NCBI GenBank assembly: GCA_033675265.1
Contig: JAUJYZ010000838.1
Location: forward strand, 186,001-250,000
Source of the DNA: Actinostola sp. cb2023
Taxonomy: Eukaryota > Cnidaria > Anthozoa > Actiniaria > Actinostolidae
Reading direction: 5' to 3'
Length of the DNA stretch: 64,000 nucleotides
In this document: positions 47,344-59,158 of the stretch, piece after piece
Position numbering within the stretch: the stretch's first letter is position 1
Layout: each line of letters starts with the position of its first letter
Program-made: the position numbers and the translations under genes
Notes under the pieces: generated by a model
Told to the model about the DNA's origin: nothing
Seen by the model: only the letters and a program-made list of their open reading frames with translations
Databases searched by the model: none

Positions 47344-48293
47344 TAGAGGGGAGCGAGGAGAAGGGAAAAGAAAGAGTGTGTTTCCCTTTTACTCGATCTT
47401 CTCTCTAACCTCTTATAATTTCCTCCCTCCCTTGCACTTCCCATTTTTCCATTCCTCCCTTTTATAGTTTCCTTGAGTTCTACAGCTACATTGTATATAA
47501 AATGTTAACCCTGGCTTCTCTGAATGAGAAGTGAAGAGGAATGTGCATGCATGATCGTTAAAATAATATGTCATCATTTTTCCTCACGAATGTTTTATAC
47601 TAAGTATACTGGTATTATGTTATTATGTAGTCCAGTAATATGCAACAATCTAAGCACTATAAACTATTTAGAGCAAAAACGTTTTTTTTTTCTCAAATAA
47701 ATAAAATAATATTGATAAATTCTGAATAATATTAATGAGCACATAGCATGGTTTTTGACTGCATTATCACCTTCATATTTGTTACTAAATAGTGCAATGA
47801 TTTTTAACATTCCAAGTTTTATTTCTCATCTGGAAAATAAAGATGTATAATAATATCTCAATTTGTTAGAAATAAAAGCCATTACTCATGGTTTTTGTTT
47901 TGTTTCATGGATATAGAGCAGATTTCGTGCCCTGACCGTGATGTTTTAAGATTTCAAATGAATCTGTGACATCAGCCGTGACAGTGCTGTTTCATGACGT
48001 GACAGTGCCATGAGCAGTGCTGTGTGCCATGGGTTTTCACAGTTATACAAAATCTGCTCTAATAAATGCAAGCATTAGCAATGAATGAATCAGTGTATCT
48101 ATTGCATTTTGTGTAAATTAAATATAATTTTAAATTGTACATTTTCATTTTGCATTTCTGGAGATGAAGCTGAATATTTATGAATTTTGTAATAATGTAA
48201 CTATGTAGTTTTAGTATTATTTTATTTTTGCACAAATAAAAATTTTGTACACCAAAAGATGTAAAACATTCATTTAAATTAGTATTTATTATA

Positions 48294-48520
48294 TACAGCT
48301 ATTTCAAAAAACGTTGAAAACTGAATACTGAATAGTGTATTCCATATACAGCGATTTGTTCGCCATATGGAGCTAGTATATTGTTTCTGACGGAATACAC
48401 AAAAAATAAACTAAATTATTATTATTTATATTACTTTAGACAATATTACACGAGTCCCAAAATGCATTTCGGTCTTGGAATACACTATATTCAGTATCAA
48501 TGTTTTTTGAAATAGCTGTA
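48294..48520. mobile_element. MITE TACAGCTATTTCAAAAAA
   Basis: 227 bp with inverted ends TACAGCTATTTCAAAAAACG and complement, TA target site. The ends resemble those of 51597-51902 (TACACCTATTTCAAAAAA), so the two are likely related Tc1/mariner-type MITEs. Confidence 0.85.
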
Positions 48521-49117
48521 TACCGATCCATACAGCAGCATTGATCTATATATTAATTTAGCTCCAGTTGTTGCTTTCTCTTGGACTGATTAGTTTCAAG
48601 GCATATGCTGATGGAAACCCAGCCCCTCGTTCCTTTTACATATGCACAATAGTGGGAGTGTGAGAGTTGACAAATGCAGTTTAATATATATGCTATCTGC
48701 AAATGAATTACAAATTATATCTGGATGAGGTATCTTGTTTATTAGCTATGAGTTTACATTTTGCAAAAAAACAACGAAATGGCAATACAATTAATGTGAA
48801 TAAGACACATTGTAGAGAGATACCTTTGAGTGGCATTCCCTACAGCGCGCCATACACAGCACGGGCAAGGGGGTAGTTGCCTCCCCCCACCCTAACAAGG
48901 TGAAAAAGATACCAAAAAGTACGGACAACTATACTATTTTTATTTAGTTTTTGCTGTTTTAACTGTCCCCCTTGAATTTTCGGTTATGTATGGCCCTGCC
49001 CTGTGGTACACCATATACAGACATACATGTGCATAAAATGACGTCAGAAAATACATATAAGATGTTGGGTTCCCTGTGTTATAACCTGCACAGAAGACTG
49101 GGTATTGCATAACAAAG

Positions 49118-52100
49118 ATGGCGGCCAATATTACCAGAAAAGTTGTCCTTCATTCTCAACGTGATTTAACGTTTCTAATACTGAGACCTCCGGTAAGTAC
49201 ATACTCTTAAGATAATTATCAATTATTCTTCTAAACTTTGGTTTTATTCTACTGTGATATAACTGTCTCTAGACCTGACGAAAGCCATTCTTTGATGCAG
49301 CTATGTTTCATTTTCGTAGGCCATTTTTTTGTCGTCTTCATGGCTGCCAAAAGGAAGGCTGTTTAGTTCTCTTACGAACGATACAAAGGAAACTATTGCA
49401 AATGGACCAGGTCTCGAAGAATTCATTTCAGGCACTGTAGAAAACCCATATCGAAGAAAGAAAGGCGAAAGGTTTGTTCATGGCTATAATTATAAGGCTT
49501 CGAGTTCGAGGTGGTTTTGACCTATTTACGAGTCGTTTGCAATTTTCCTAAGCTCAGGCTTAGTGAAGCCGTGACTTATCGTCTCTCGTATAAATTGTAT
49601 GTACATTCATGGTGACTTATGAGTCCCGCACTCACTTTCTATCTGCTCCGAAAAGTGGACTGGACTAGGTGCATTATTGATCAATTAGTCAACGAGCGTC
49701 CATATGCCCATTGCGTTATAGACAGGGAGCCCAAGCATAAATTCAGTAAAAAAATAAAATTCGAAATAAAGTATTTTTTTCCGCTATACACCTTTGTTGT
49801 CTGTTAACTTAACCTGCCTGGTGATTTTATTTCAGAATTTTTTTTTTTCTCGGACCGAGTTAACAGACAACAAAGGTGTATAGCGGAAAAAAATACTTTA
49901 TTTCGAATTTATTTTTTTACTGAATTTATGCTTGGGCTCCCTGTGGACGCACGAGAGAAAATATAGCCGAGTGCGACTCTAGCTTGCTAAGAGTTCTTTA
50001 TATTTTCTCGAGTGTGTCTATAACGCTATGGGCGCATGGACGCGAGTTGACTAATTGATTTATAATATGGCATCTGGAGAGCGTGCAACCCATAGGGGAA
50101 ATAGTTCATACATGTAGCAATTTTAGCCAATGAACGTGCACGTTATTTCGAACAGCACGCGCGCAATTAGATGAGGGCAGTGGGAAGTTGACGAGTCTGA
50201 CGAGAGCGTGCAGCCCATGGGGAAATAGTTCATAGAACTCTAGCTATGCGTTATATCATTGCTATAAAATATTATAAAACATACATGTATGTACATTTAG
50301 AAATCTCTGTGATCTGATTGATCTGATTCTCATTTCAATTGATTCTGAAGGCTTCGACTTCCTCCCTGGTTAAAAACTGAAATTCCTGTTGGTAAAAACT
50401 ACTCCAGACTAAAGAAGACATTGAGAGAGCTCAATTTAAGCACGGTAATGCTAGATTTAATGAAGAACATTTTGTACAAGTTATAATTTATATTGGTATT
50501 TTACTGTAAAAACTACTCCAGGACAAAAAGCAAAGACAGGGGTGTGGGGGCATGCCCCCCCCCCCCCCCCCCCCAGAAAATTTTGAAACCTACAAGAGAG
50601 AGAGTTTTATTAAACACAACAAAACTCAATTTCAGTAAAATTTTGAGTTTATTGGACATCCCACGCTTGGAAGAGTCTCAGTTGGGTGAGATTACAAGTA
50701 CATGTATGAAGGCTTCACATACGTTTTTGACGCTAAAAACAGCAGGTTCTTTTGTTATCAGTCAAAGAAGTCGAACGGTCGTGTAAACAGTATGAATGAA
50801 TTATATTATTTTAGGAGGGAGAGAGCTGAAATGCAGAGAGACCTGGTACATTTTACGGTATTAAAAAAATATCCATAGGGGAGGTTGCAACCCCCAGAAC
50901 CCTCCCCCTGGATCCGCCCCTGTATATATATGTAAAGCTGCCCTCAAGTTCATTGATCCAACCAAACTGTAGGATTAAATGTGGAAAATGAAATAAAACA
51001 AGATACTTACTAGAATACGCTTTGTATAGCTTGTCTAGAGTGGAGTGTCTCTTAACAGGAAACCCTAATGGGACCATTCAGCATAGTTAGGTTGATGAAG
51101 GTGTAACTTCTCAGAGAGGTCTAGAAACGGTTGACGTAATTGCCTGAAATGTGTTATGCATGGACATTTATGCAGTACTGCATTACATGTATTTGAATGA
51201 GATAATGAAAGTAGCCATTTACAGGTGTGCGAGGAGGCAAAGTGTCCAAACATTGGAGAATGTTGGGGTGGAGGAGAAGAAGGAACTGCTACTGCTACAA
51301 TAATGGTACAACTTTGTTCAAAACTAGCAATAATACAACCACTTAAGTACCACTATGTACATGTACAATACCACCACCACCACCACAACAACATGCAACA
51401 ATTATATTTTTAACAGAAAACACAACATGCAACACCCACAACCTGCTCTCAGTGGCTTAGATACAATGTAGCTCAGTTGGGAGAGCTTTGCACCAGTATT
51501 GCAAAGGTGGAGTGGGTTCGATTCCCGTTCTAAGCCTTTCAGGCGTTTTTTCAGTAGTGTCAGGTCTCCATTTGGATTAATATATATCTGATATTATATA
51601 CACCTATTTCAAAAAAGGTTGTCGAGGACATCAGTCCATAGGCAATAGGTTATAGGTCGTTCCAAGATCGAACTGCATTATGGTAACAGCTTGAATAGCT
51701 AAAACGGTATGAAAGGCTGTACAATATCGTAACTATTTCAATTTCAACAGGCCAAGACACATTTTGAATCGAATTTTATGAAATATTTCCGACATACATG
51801 CCATTCAAGCTGTTACCATAATGCAGTTCGGTCTTGCAACGACCTATAACCTATTGCCTATGGACTGATGTCCTCGACAACCTTTTTTGAAATAGGTGTA
51901 TACACAACATGCAATGTTCACTACTTTTAGATAATGGGCGATCAGTGCACTAGAGGCTGCAGATTTTGTTCTGTCAAGACAAACAAAAAGCCTCCTCCAC
52001 TTGACCCTATGGAGCCCCTCAACACTGCCGAAGCCATTAGCAGATGGAACCTAGATTATATTGTAATTACTTCAGTAGACAGAGACGGTCAGTATTATTG

Positions 52101-55100
52101 TACCAATGCTAATAAGAAACATTTGCAATACTGTGAATATTTCTTCATATGTGGTAATACTCCAGTTTCCACTCAATGAATAGACAAACAAAGACGTTGA
52201 CCATAAACAGCTATGTGATGTATTTCGTTAAATGCCTTTCGGCCAAATGGCCCTCTTCAGTAACGGTAAATGTACAAGTGGCAGCGATGATAACAGATCT
52301 AACAATAAGCAACCCAGTCCCTACGGAACTATTAGCACGAAATACTACAATGGAATCCCTGTGCGTAGTACACATGGATCCACTCTGTTAATCTCTCCTG
52401 GTGCCCCAGTCTTTAGCTTACTTACCCATACTGATTCTAAGTCTAGTAATTTAATAGGTGCTGCTAAACAAATTACACCAACAAAAAAAAATACCATATA
52501 ACAAAATAAATACCATACCATACCATATAACTTACAAAAACAAAAACGTTTGAAATTTATAGATGTTCCAGATGGAGGAGCTTCTCATTTAGCAGAGACA
52601 GTAAGACAGATCAAGAAAAGGTATTATACCAGTTAAAAACAAGTACATTCACTAACATTTTAAAAGACCTGGAGTGTGAGCCTTTTTGCACACATGTTTT
52701 TTATAGGTTACAAAAAGCAAAATTTGAAAGAGATACTTAGTACGTATCGGATCTGAAGATAATCTAAAAGATTTGGCATAGAATTTAACCATCCTTTTAA
52801 AAACTAAAAATCAACACTGTACATTGAACATGTATTTTGAATCTATAGATATAACAAATCACAACTGGCACACTTTAACACTCACCATTTAACCACACCC
52901 TTCTAACAGTCTTAGTTATTTTTTTCCTTTGATTTTCTGTTTTCATTTGTTCTTTTGTGGTATGTGCTTTTATTTTTGTTATACACATGTACATCTACAT
53001 GTGATGTAGCTAAAGAGTTGAGTGATAGACAGTGAAATACTGTTTTTACAATGGATGAGGTTGAGCAATATATTGTGATTTGTCAGTGGCGAGCAGAATA
53101 ATTATTTGCCAATGCCGAAGCCAGAGGCAAATAATTATCTGTGAGACACTGACAAAATCACAATCTTTTGCAAAAACTGAGTTCAATAATTGTTTAAATA
53201 TCATTCACGTTATTTTCTCTCACCTAAAGCAACAATTCTGGAAAAAATTGAGCTGCCATTGTCAAGGAGAACGAAGTCACTTATTTGTAGGAAGTTATAT
53301 GCAGTGACGTACGTACATTGTAGTCGTCTCTCGACCAATGAAAATCCCGGAGAAAATAATGATTGTGAATAATAATGTCACTTCTCTTCCATCCAGAAAC
53401 CCATCAATGTTGGTTGAATGCTTGACCCCTGATTTCCATGGTAACAATGACTGTGTCAAGAAAGTGACAGAGAGTGGTTTAGATGTGTATGCACACAATG
53501 TAGAGACTGTAGAGAGATTACAACTGTAAGTGTCATTTTCCTCATTTCTATTCATAATATTGATAATAGTGGTGTTAATGAAAGTGGTGGCTGTAGTGAT
53601 GGTGATGGTACATGTACATGTAGTCGTGCTGCAAGTGGTGGCGGTGGATGAACCATGACCCTTCAGTACCCACCACTGTAGAGAGATTACAACCTTAACT
53701 GGCCGTCTCTCTAAAAACCTCTCAGTCGTTTTCGCTTCTAAAATAAATATCTCCCAAACTCTAGCTAATGAAAGACTATATCAAGGTTAAAACTAAAACG
53801 GGTTTGGTTTGCTTCAAAATATGTTTATTTTATTTTATTTTATTTTTTGAAATGATTCCGTCTGAGAGCTGGTCAAGAGGTCAAATTTGCATGAAATTAT
53901 GCACTTCTTTACGGTGCTGTACAAACTTCGTCTCGCATTATCCAGCGAAACTTTTTATATCATGTTGTAGATAAATGTATCTAGTTTGTCTAGAGATAAA
54001 GCGTTATTAATCGGTTCAGCCGTTTATGAGAAAATTAGTTGATAATTAACCCCACTAAGATCTAACTGAACGGCGGCTCAAAATTACCCAACTTTACTCG
54101 ATTATTTTGCAAAAGTGGCACCTCGCTGGACTCTCTCATTGACACAATCGGATTGAACATCATTTCATTTACACAAATCTGTAAAAACCTGTGTACGTTT
54201 TGGATATTTCAAAAGTTACGACAATTTCAGTTGGTGCATGTTAGACGATTTACGAATATTAATTGGGTGCAATATCTCAGATATCTTATCCATATGAAGT
54301 TGAAAACAGCTTACCTCCTTCCTAAATCGCTCATGTTTCCCATTTTACCCATGCTAGACTTCATTCCAGGTCAACATTTCCAAATACAGCGATTTAGGAA
54401 GGAGGTTAGCTATTTTCAACTTCATATGGATAAGATATTGCACCTAATCATATTCATTTTGAAATCACTAGTAAATCCTGCAATCTGATTGGCTAAAAAT
54501 GGTGCGATTAAATCATTAATTGCACTATTTTGGATCATTAATTGCATTTTTTTTTTTTTTTTTTTAATTTTCGCATAGAAACTCTAATTTTATTAAATCA
54601 AACGATTCTTCATAAAAAGTAATTTGTAATTTAGAATGAAAGAGTTGTATTTTAGGCATCAAAATTATTCTTATTATTGCAACTTACCACCTAAATATAA
54701 CGAGTGTATTTGAAAAGATTTCAAAATGAATATGATTAATAGGTAATTGAACTTCGTGTCGTGCAATTTTGGTCTGAAATCATACTCGTGATAACAAATT
54801 GCACTCCCGCTACGCGGTCGTGCAATTTTGTAATCACTCGTATGATTTCAGACCAAATTGCACTCCACTCAGTTCTATTACCATTACTAATTAATATTCG
54901 TAAATCGTCTAACATGCACCAACTGAAATTGTCGTAACTTTTGAAATATCCAAAACGCACACAGGTTTTTACAGATTTGTGTAAATGAAATGATGTTCAA
55001 TCCGATTGTGTCAATGAGAGAGTCCAGCGAGGTGCCACTTTTGCAAAATAATCGAGTAAAGTTGGGTAATTTTGAGCCGCCGTTCAGTTAGATCTTAGTG

Positions 55101-58100
55101 GGGTTAATTATCAACTAATTTTCTCATAAACGGCTGAACCGATTGAATAACGCTTTACCTCTAGACAAACTAGATACATTTATCTACAACATGATTTTAA
55201 ATGTTTCGCTGGATAATGCGAGACGAAGTTTGTACAGCGCCGTAAAAAAGTGCATAATTTCATGCAAATTTGACCTCTTGACCAGCTCTCAGACGGAATC
55301 ATTTCAAAAAATAAAATAAAATAAAATAAACATATTTTGAAGCAAACCAAACCCGTTTTAGTTTTAACCTTGATATACATGTAGTCTTTCATTAGCTAGA
55401 GTTTGGGAGATATTTATTTTAGAAGCGAAAACGCGACTGAGAGGTTTTTAGAGAGACGGCCAGTTAAGTGTCATTTTCCTCGTTTCTATTCATAATATTG
55501 ATAATTAATAGTGGTGTTAATGAAACTGGTGGCTGTAGTGATGATGATGGTGATGGTACATGTACATGTAGTTGTACTGCAAGAGGTTGTGCTGACAGTA
55601 GTGATGATGATGGTGTTATCAGTGGTGTTGCTGATGATGATGTAATTACTGTCTGTAGTTTAGCAAGAGACCCAAGAGCTAGCTATGAGCAGTCCCTAGA
55701 AGTACTGCGTCATGTCAAGACAGTAAAGCCTGATATGGTTACTAAAACTTCATTAATGCTGGGTATGGGTGAGACAGATGAAGAAGTACTGCAGACCTTG
55801 AAAGGTTAGAAGAATTACGTTTGACAAATATACTCTTACAAAAAAAGATGAGGTATGCCAAGAAGGAACGATACATGTACATTAGTTATCAGTTTAAGCA
55901 AAACTATGCAAACTGCCTTTATTTAGTTAAGCATCTACAAGTGCATATTGGAAGACTATGTGTTCGGATTGATGAGTTGATAAACATCTTGGAACATGAA
56001 AACAATGGCTCACCTGTTGCCGTCTACATGCAAACGATTCCCATATTACATCATGATATCATTTTCAGACATGATGGCCTCTTCACCTCACCTTGACCTT
56101 GGTATTTTTATCAATTCTCTTTACTGACTTGTACTCCCTTGTTTTATTCTAATTTAGACATACGTGCTGTGGGTGTCGACTGTCTGACACTTGGACAGTA
56201 CATGCGACCAACAAGAAATCACCTCAAGGTACATTTTTGTAGATACTCTTAACTCCCTTGGGAAAAGGAGGATCTGCATTACTAGACAGAATAGGGACTT
56301 TAAGCATCGAGGACGGGGACGTGAGGACGACGGTAGAGAAACAATAGCGCTAATTACAAAATTCAATAACTTCTTGTTGGAATGTATGAAATGAGCTCGA
56401 TTTGGTCTTACTTCAGGCGTTGAGTGCTAAACTACAACGTGAAATACCTATATTTGACATTGCAAAAAGAACGAGAATGTCAGTTTGATATTTGTGCAGA
56501 TAGTTGTTTTTAGTCAACCGGACCACAAAAAGACGATGTCATTCATCAAAGAGGGTGCAAATTTAGTGAAAAATAAGAAAAAAGAAACAAATATGAAAAC
56601 AACAGACAACAACACACTTCATTCGAACTTCGTCGTCCTCACGTCCCCGTCCTCGATGCTTAAAGTCCCTAATACAAGACAGTGAAAAACCATGGCATAA
56701 TCGGATATTTGCCTGGTCAATTTAACGGTTTGTCCAGGCAACTCTCAGTCTGCTTGGACATGCTGACTGGGATTGTCTGATGTGTGGTTTGAAACCGATA
56801 GTTCTTTCAAGTTCTGTGGGAATGTTTTTGTCTGACCAGACTCCCACCATGTCTGGTCAAACCACAGGTGGCCCAATCATTGCTTCTGAGGAATAAATAA
56901 AATGTGCAACTTTTTATGGGTTTCCTGTGGTAGAGCGCGCATGTGCACAATACGTATTATGTTGGGCTCCCTGTGCTTAGTAACATATTATGTTGGGCTC
57001 CCTGTGTGCGTCCCGCAAGTCACACCCACAATATCTGCATCTCTGTGGGCATGCAATTTAGTATTTATTCCTCAGAAGCAATGGTTGGGCTGCCTGTGGT
57101 CAAACCTCAGTAGCATAATGTACATGTATGACAGGTTTATTAGAAAAAAGGTATATTTGCAGGCTTGTAATGTGCAAACACATCACAATACAAGCTCCAT
57201 CACTATCCCCCATGGCCAACCGGCATCGCTTTAATTTTAATTGTGGATATATATAGAGTTATTGTATTGTATTATAATTGTATTATCTTTATGATCACTG
57301 TACATAAGAAAGCTGCGATTACAAATTTGTAGGTTACAGAATATATTACGCCAGAAAAGTTTCAACATTGGGAGACAGTGGGGAATGAGCTAGGGTTTGC
57401 TTACACAGCAAGCGGGCCACTAGTCCGATCATCATACAAAGCAGGTAGGCCTTATTAGGGGATGTTACACAGATGCCACATGGCTATGTATTCAATTTCT
57501 ATGCGCTGAACTGCGAGGTGATACCAGCAAAATTACATTCAGTGCACTTTTGCATCTCGAATCAAAATTTCATGTGAGGAAATAGCTGATATTGAAGTTA
57601 CACTCCAATGACTCTGAACCGGTTTCAAGTCGAGGCTATCGGGTCAGTACAAAAACTTGACCCGATGGCCTTGACACTTTTTTTCAGAGTCATTGGAGTG
57701 TAACTTCAATATCAGCTGTTGAAAACATAATGTATCACGTGACTTTTTTGTAGTATTGTAGTCTTTTTATCTGGACAACCTTTTTGAGAATGACTGTATA
57801 TTAGTCCAATAGACATTAGTACAACCTATAAATTCCATGCAGTATTCTTTTGTTTTTATTTGACTATTAGACATCAACTATTATATTTGTGTCATATTTT
57901 TGAGGCGATTGCTGGGCAATATCATGGCAGACCTTATGCCTGTACTATAGGGTTACTTGACATGGACTAGCAATTAAACTAGTTTCAAGACTGCGTCAGT
58001 ATATAGCAATTGAACACTGAGAGGAAATTATAGCATCTTTTTACACAGCGTTCAATTTTTGTTCATTGTTCAACATTCTTGTTCTGTGGTGACTTGTTGA

Positions 58101-58223
58101 AAAGATTGACAGTTATTGTGTTTGTGCTTCATTTTAGGCGAATTTTTTATTAAGAACTTGCTGAAGAAGAGACAAGGAAATAATGCAACTGCCAGTGAAA
58201 ACCAAACAGTTGTACCAAGCTGA
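49118..58223 (+). CDS. LIAS: Lipoyl synthase, mitochondrial, complete
   Basis: Radical SAM enzyme that inserts two sulfurs into octanoyl chains on the lipoyl domains of PDH, OGDH, BCKDH and the glycine cleavage H protein, in mitochondria. Exons: 49118-49192, 49320-49471, 50351-50444, 51225-51305, 51931-52087, 52563-52620, 53397-53525, 55659-55804, 56158-56228, 57333-57444, 58138-58223; phases agree, 386 residues (human 372). The N-terminus, rich in Arg and Ser, fits a transit peptide. The auxiliary cluster cysteines are Cys109, Cys114 and Cys120 ([12 protein letters not shown]). The SAM cluster is CTRGCRFC (140, 144, 147). Then follow [27 protein letters not shown] and the C-terminal VRSSYKAGE whose serine ligates the auxiliary cluster. 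The exon 2 donor (GTTTGT) is atypical. Introns hold palindromic transposons, and exon 7's 3' end is partly duplicated in intron 7. Confidence 0.97.
49681..50058. mobile_element. Nested palindromes in LIAS intron 2
   Basis: Outer arms: TCAATTAGTCAACGAGCGTC and continuation pair with the sequence ending at 50058. Within it, 49722-49944 is a complete foldback with ends ACAGGGAGCCCAAGC and GCTTGGGCTCCCTGT, closely like the CACAGGCAGCCCAA family. A third small hairpin (CACGAGAGAAAATATA) lies at about 49949-50010. The simplest reading is one element inserted into another. Confidence 0.8.
50520..50925 (-). mobile_element. Interspersed element with GGGGCGGATCCAGG end
   Basis: Reading minus, it starts ACAGGGGCGGATCCAGGG near 50925 and reaches a C/G homopolymer near 50555-50574. 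A related start (AGGTGCGGATCCAGAG) is on the plus strand at 60202. Such ends are common on interspersed repeats in invertebrates. Boundaries approximate. Confidence 0.5.
51454..51536 (+). repeat. tRNA-derived sequence (SINE head or tRNA pseudogene)
   Basis: GGCTTAGA and TCTAAGCC pair perfectly at the ends. Box A-like TGTAGCTCAGTTGGGAGAGC and box B-like GGGTTCGATTCCC are well kept, and an anticodon arm TTGCA/TGCAA frames AGT (Thr-like). Five to six extra bases sit between acceptor and D arm, so a functional tRNA is unlikely. In LIAS intron 4. Confidence 0.6.
51597..51902. mobile_element. Long-arm MITE TATACACCTATTTCAAAA
   Basis: Arms of about 100 bases, nearly perfect, from TATACACCTATTTCAAAAAA to GCTGTTACC... 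and complement. It ends 28 bases upstream of LIAS exon 5. The element could affect the branch point or acceptor use. Confidence 0.9.
52231..52260 (-). ncRNA. Hammerhead-like core, minus strand
   Basis: Reading minus: CTGAAGA, stem GGCC/GGCC with loop ATTT, then GAAAGGC. Same core layout as 9481-9510. In LIAS intron 5, antisense, with no retroelement frame visible beside it. Confidence 0.35.
53526..53640 (+). repeat. Intron 7 start, directly repeated beyond the foldback
   Basis: GTGTCATTTTCCTCATTTCT through the ACATGTACATGTAG phrase recurs at about 55466-55580. In addition GTAGAGAGATTACAAC, the 3' end of LIAS exon 7 (53508-53524), recurs at 53678-53693 immediately before the foldback's TTAA. 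A tandem duplication of the exon-intron junction, followed by insertion of the foldback in the second copy, explains both. Confidence 0.75.
53695..55467. mobile_element. 1.77 kb foldback with arms of about 570 bp and nested hairpins
   Basis: Begins TTAACTGGCCGTCTCTC and ends with the exact complement, i.e. TTAA on both sides. Arms 53695-54262 and 54893-55467 are highly similar. The centre holds further inverted repeats: 54263-54448 (TGCAATATCT..CTAAATCGC), 54446-54740 (AATCATATTCATTTTGAAATC ends) and 54762-54862 (TGCAATTTTGGTCTGAAATC ends). In LIAS intron 7, so the transcript could form a very long hairpin. TTAA target sites occur in piggyBac and Kolobok elements; no transposase present. Confidence 0.9.
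56863..57098. mobile_element. Palindromic transposon, CACAGG family, second copy with 7-bp TSD
   Basis: Ends CACAGGTGGCCCAATC and GGTTGGGCTGCCTGTG, flanked by GTCAAAC on both sides. Internal GTTGGGCTCCCTGTG repeats and GAGCGCGC tract as in 23022-23434. In LIAS intron 9. Confidence 0.9.
57584..57717. mobile_element. Foldback AGCTGATATTGAAG nested in older MITE
   Basis: 134 bp; arms of about 35 bases (through TCCAATGACTCTGAA), inner arms GACCCGATGGCC-like. It interrupts a relative of 17424-17694, whose halves lie on either side (about 57480-57583 and 57718-57800). In LIAS intron 10. Confidence 0.8.
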
Positions 58224-58381
58224 GAGTATTATTGAGAGTAATAAGTGATGGCCTTGTCAGAGGTCATGTCTTGGGCTTCCTGTGTCTAAAGTAAAGGAGC
58301 AGGGCATGGGTCTCGTTGGTTCACAATCTAGTGAAAAACCCTTTTACCAATTGAAAACTAAATGTAAATGTTATTCCAACA

Positions 58382-58387
58382 AATAAA
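58382..58387 (+). terminator. Probable LIAS polyadenylation signal
   Basis: Canonical AATAAA about 160 bases after the LIAS stop codon. A TATATAGCGC repeat begins about 30 bases later. Confidence 0.6.
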
Positions 58388-58641
58388 AACATATTATGAT
58401 GAAGAAGATGAAGTCGTTCTTATATAGCGCACTTGACCGACAGTTTTTAATCACTTTTCACAGTAGAATTCTGAATTTTCGCGTTAAAGTGCAAAACGGT
58501 CCCGCCCTTTGGCACGTAAAGAAAGGTTACACAGAGGTAACGTTAGAGAAGGCATTTTACCAACGTTTACTTTGTCCTTCAAGCAGCACATGACAATGTG
58601 AAAAAATGTTGGCGAGTACTCTATCATGGACCCTGGGGTCC

Positions 58642-59158
58642 ATATAAAGAATAGTGGGGATGCTCGTCGGAAATGTTGAAATTATCTACAAGCATGGTGA
58701 TGGTGATGTGTGGCCTAGTTGGCATGTGCGGCCTACAATGCGAGAGGTCCACAGTTCGATCCTCGGTGACTTGGCAAACTTGTTTCCACTTCTCTCTAAT
58801 ACGTATAGCTTCAGCTTTAAATACCCGTAAAAAGGAGGACTGGTGGAGAGAGGGGAGTAAAGTGCGCACCGGCCATCATCCTCAAGTTTATCCTGTTTAT
58901 CGGCTTCAGTTGACTCAGTTACGAGTTACCGACGTTAAAGAAAGTCCCTAGCTTTACTTTTGCAATTAACGAATAATTTTACCTCTAACGGCGCTAAATT
59001 CTTCAAAATGGAAATTAGTTTCCTGACAAGTATAGGTTAGAATTTTATTTACGTGCAAATGCCCTGGAAGATACCGAGATACCGTAACGATATCGGTACC
59101 AAACCATACGATCGATGTTGACCTCAAAAACTTACGATGAGCATCCCCACCACTTATA

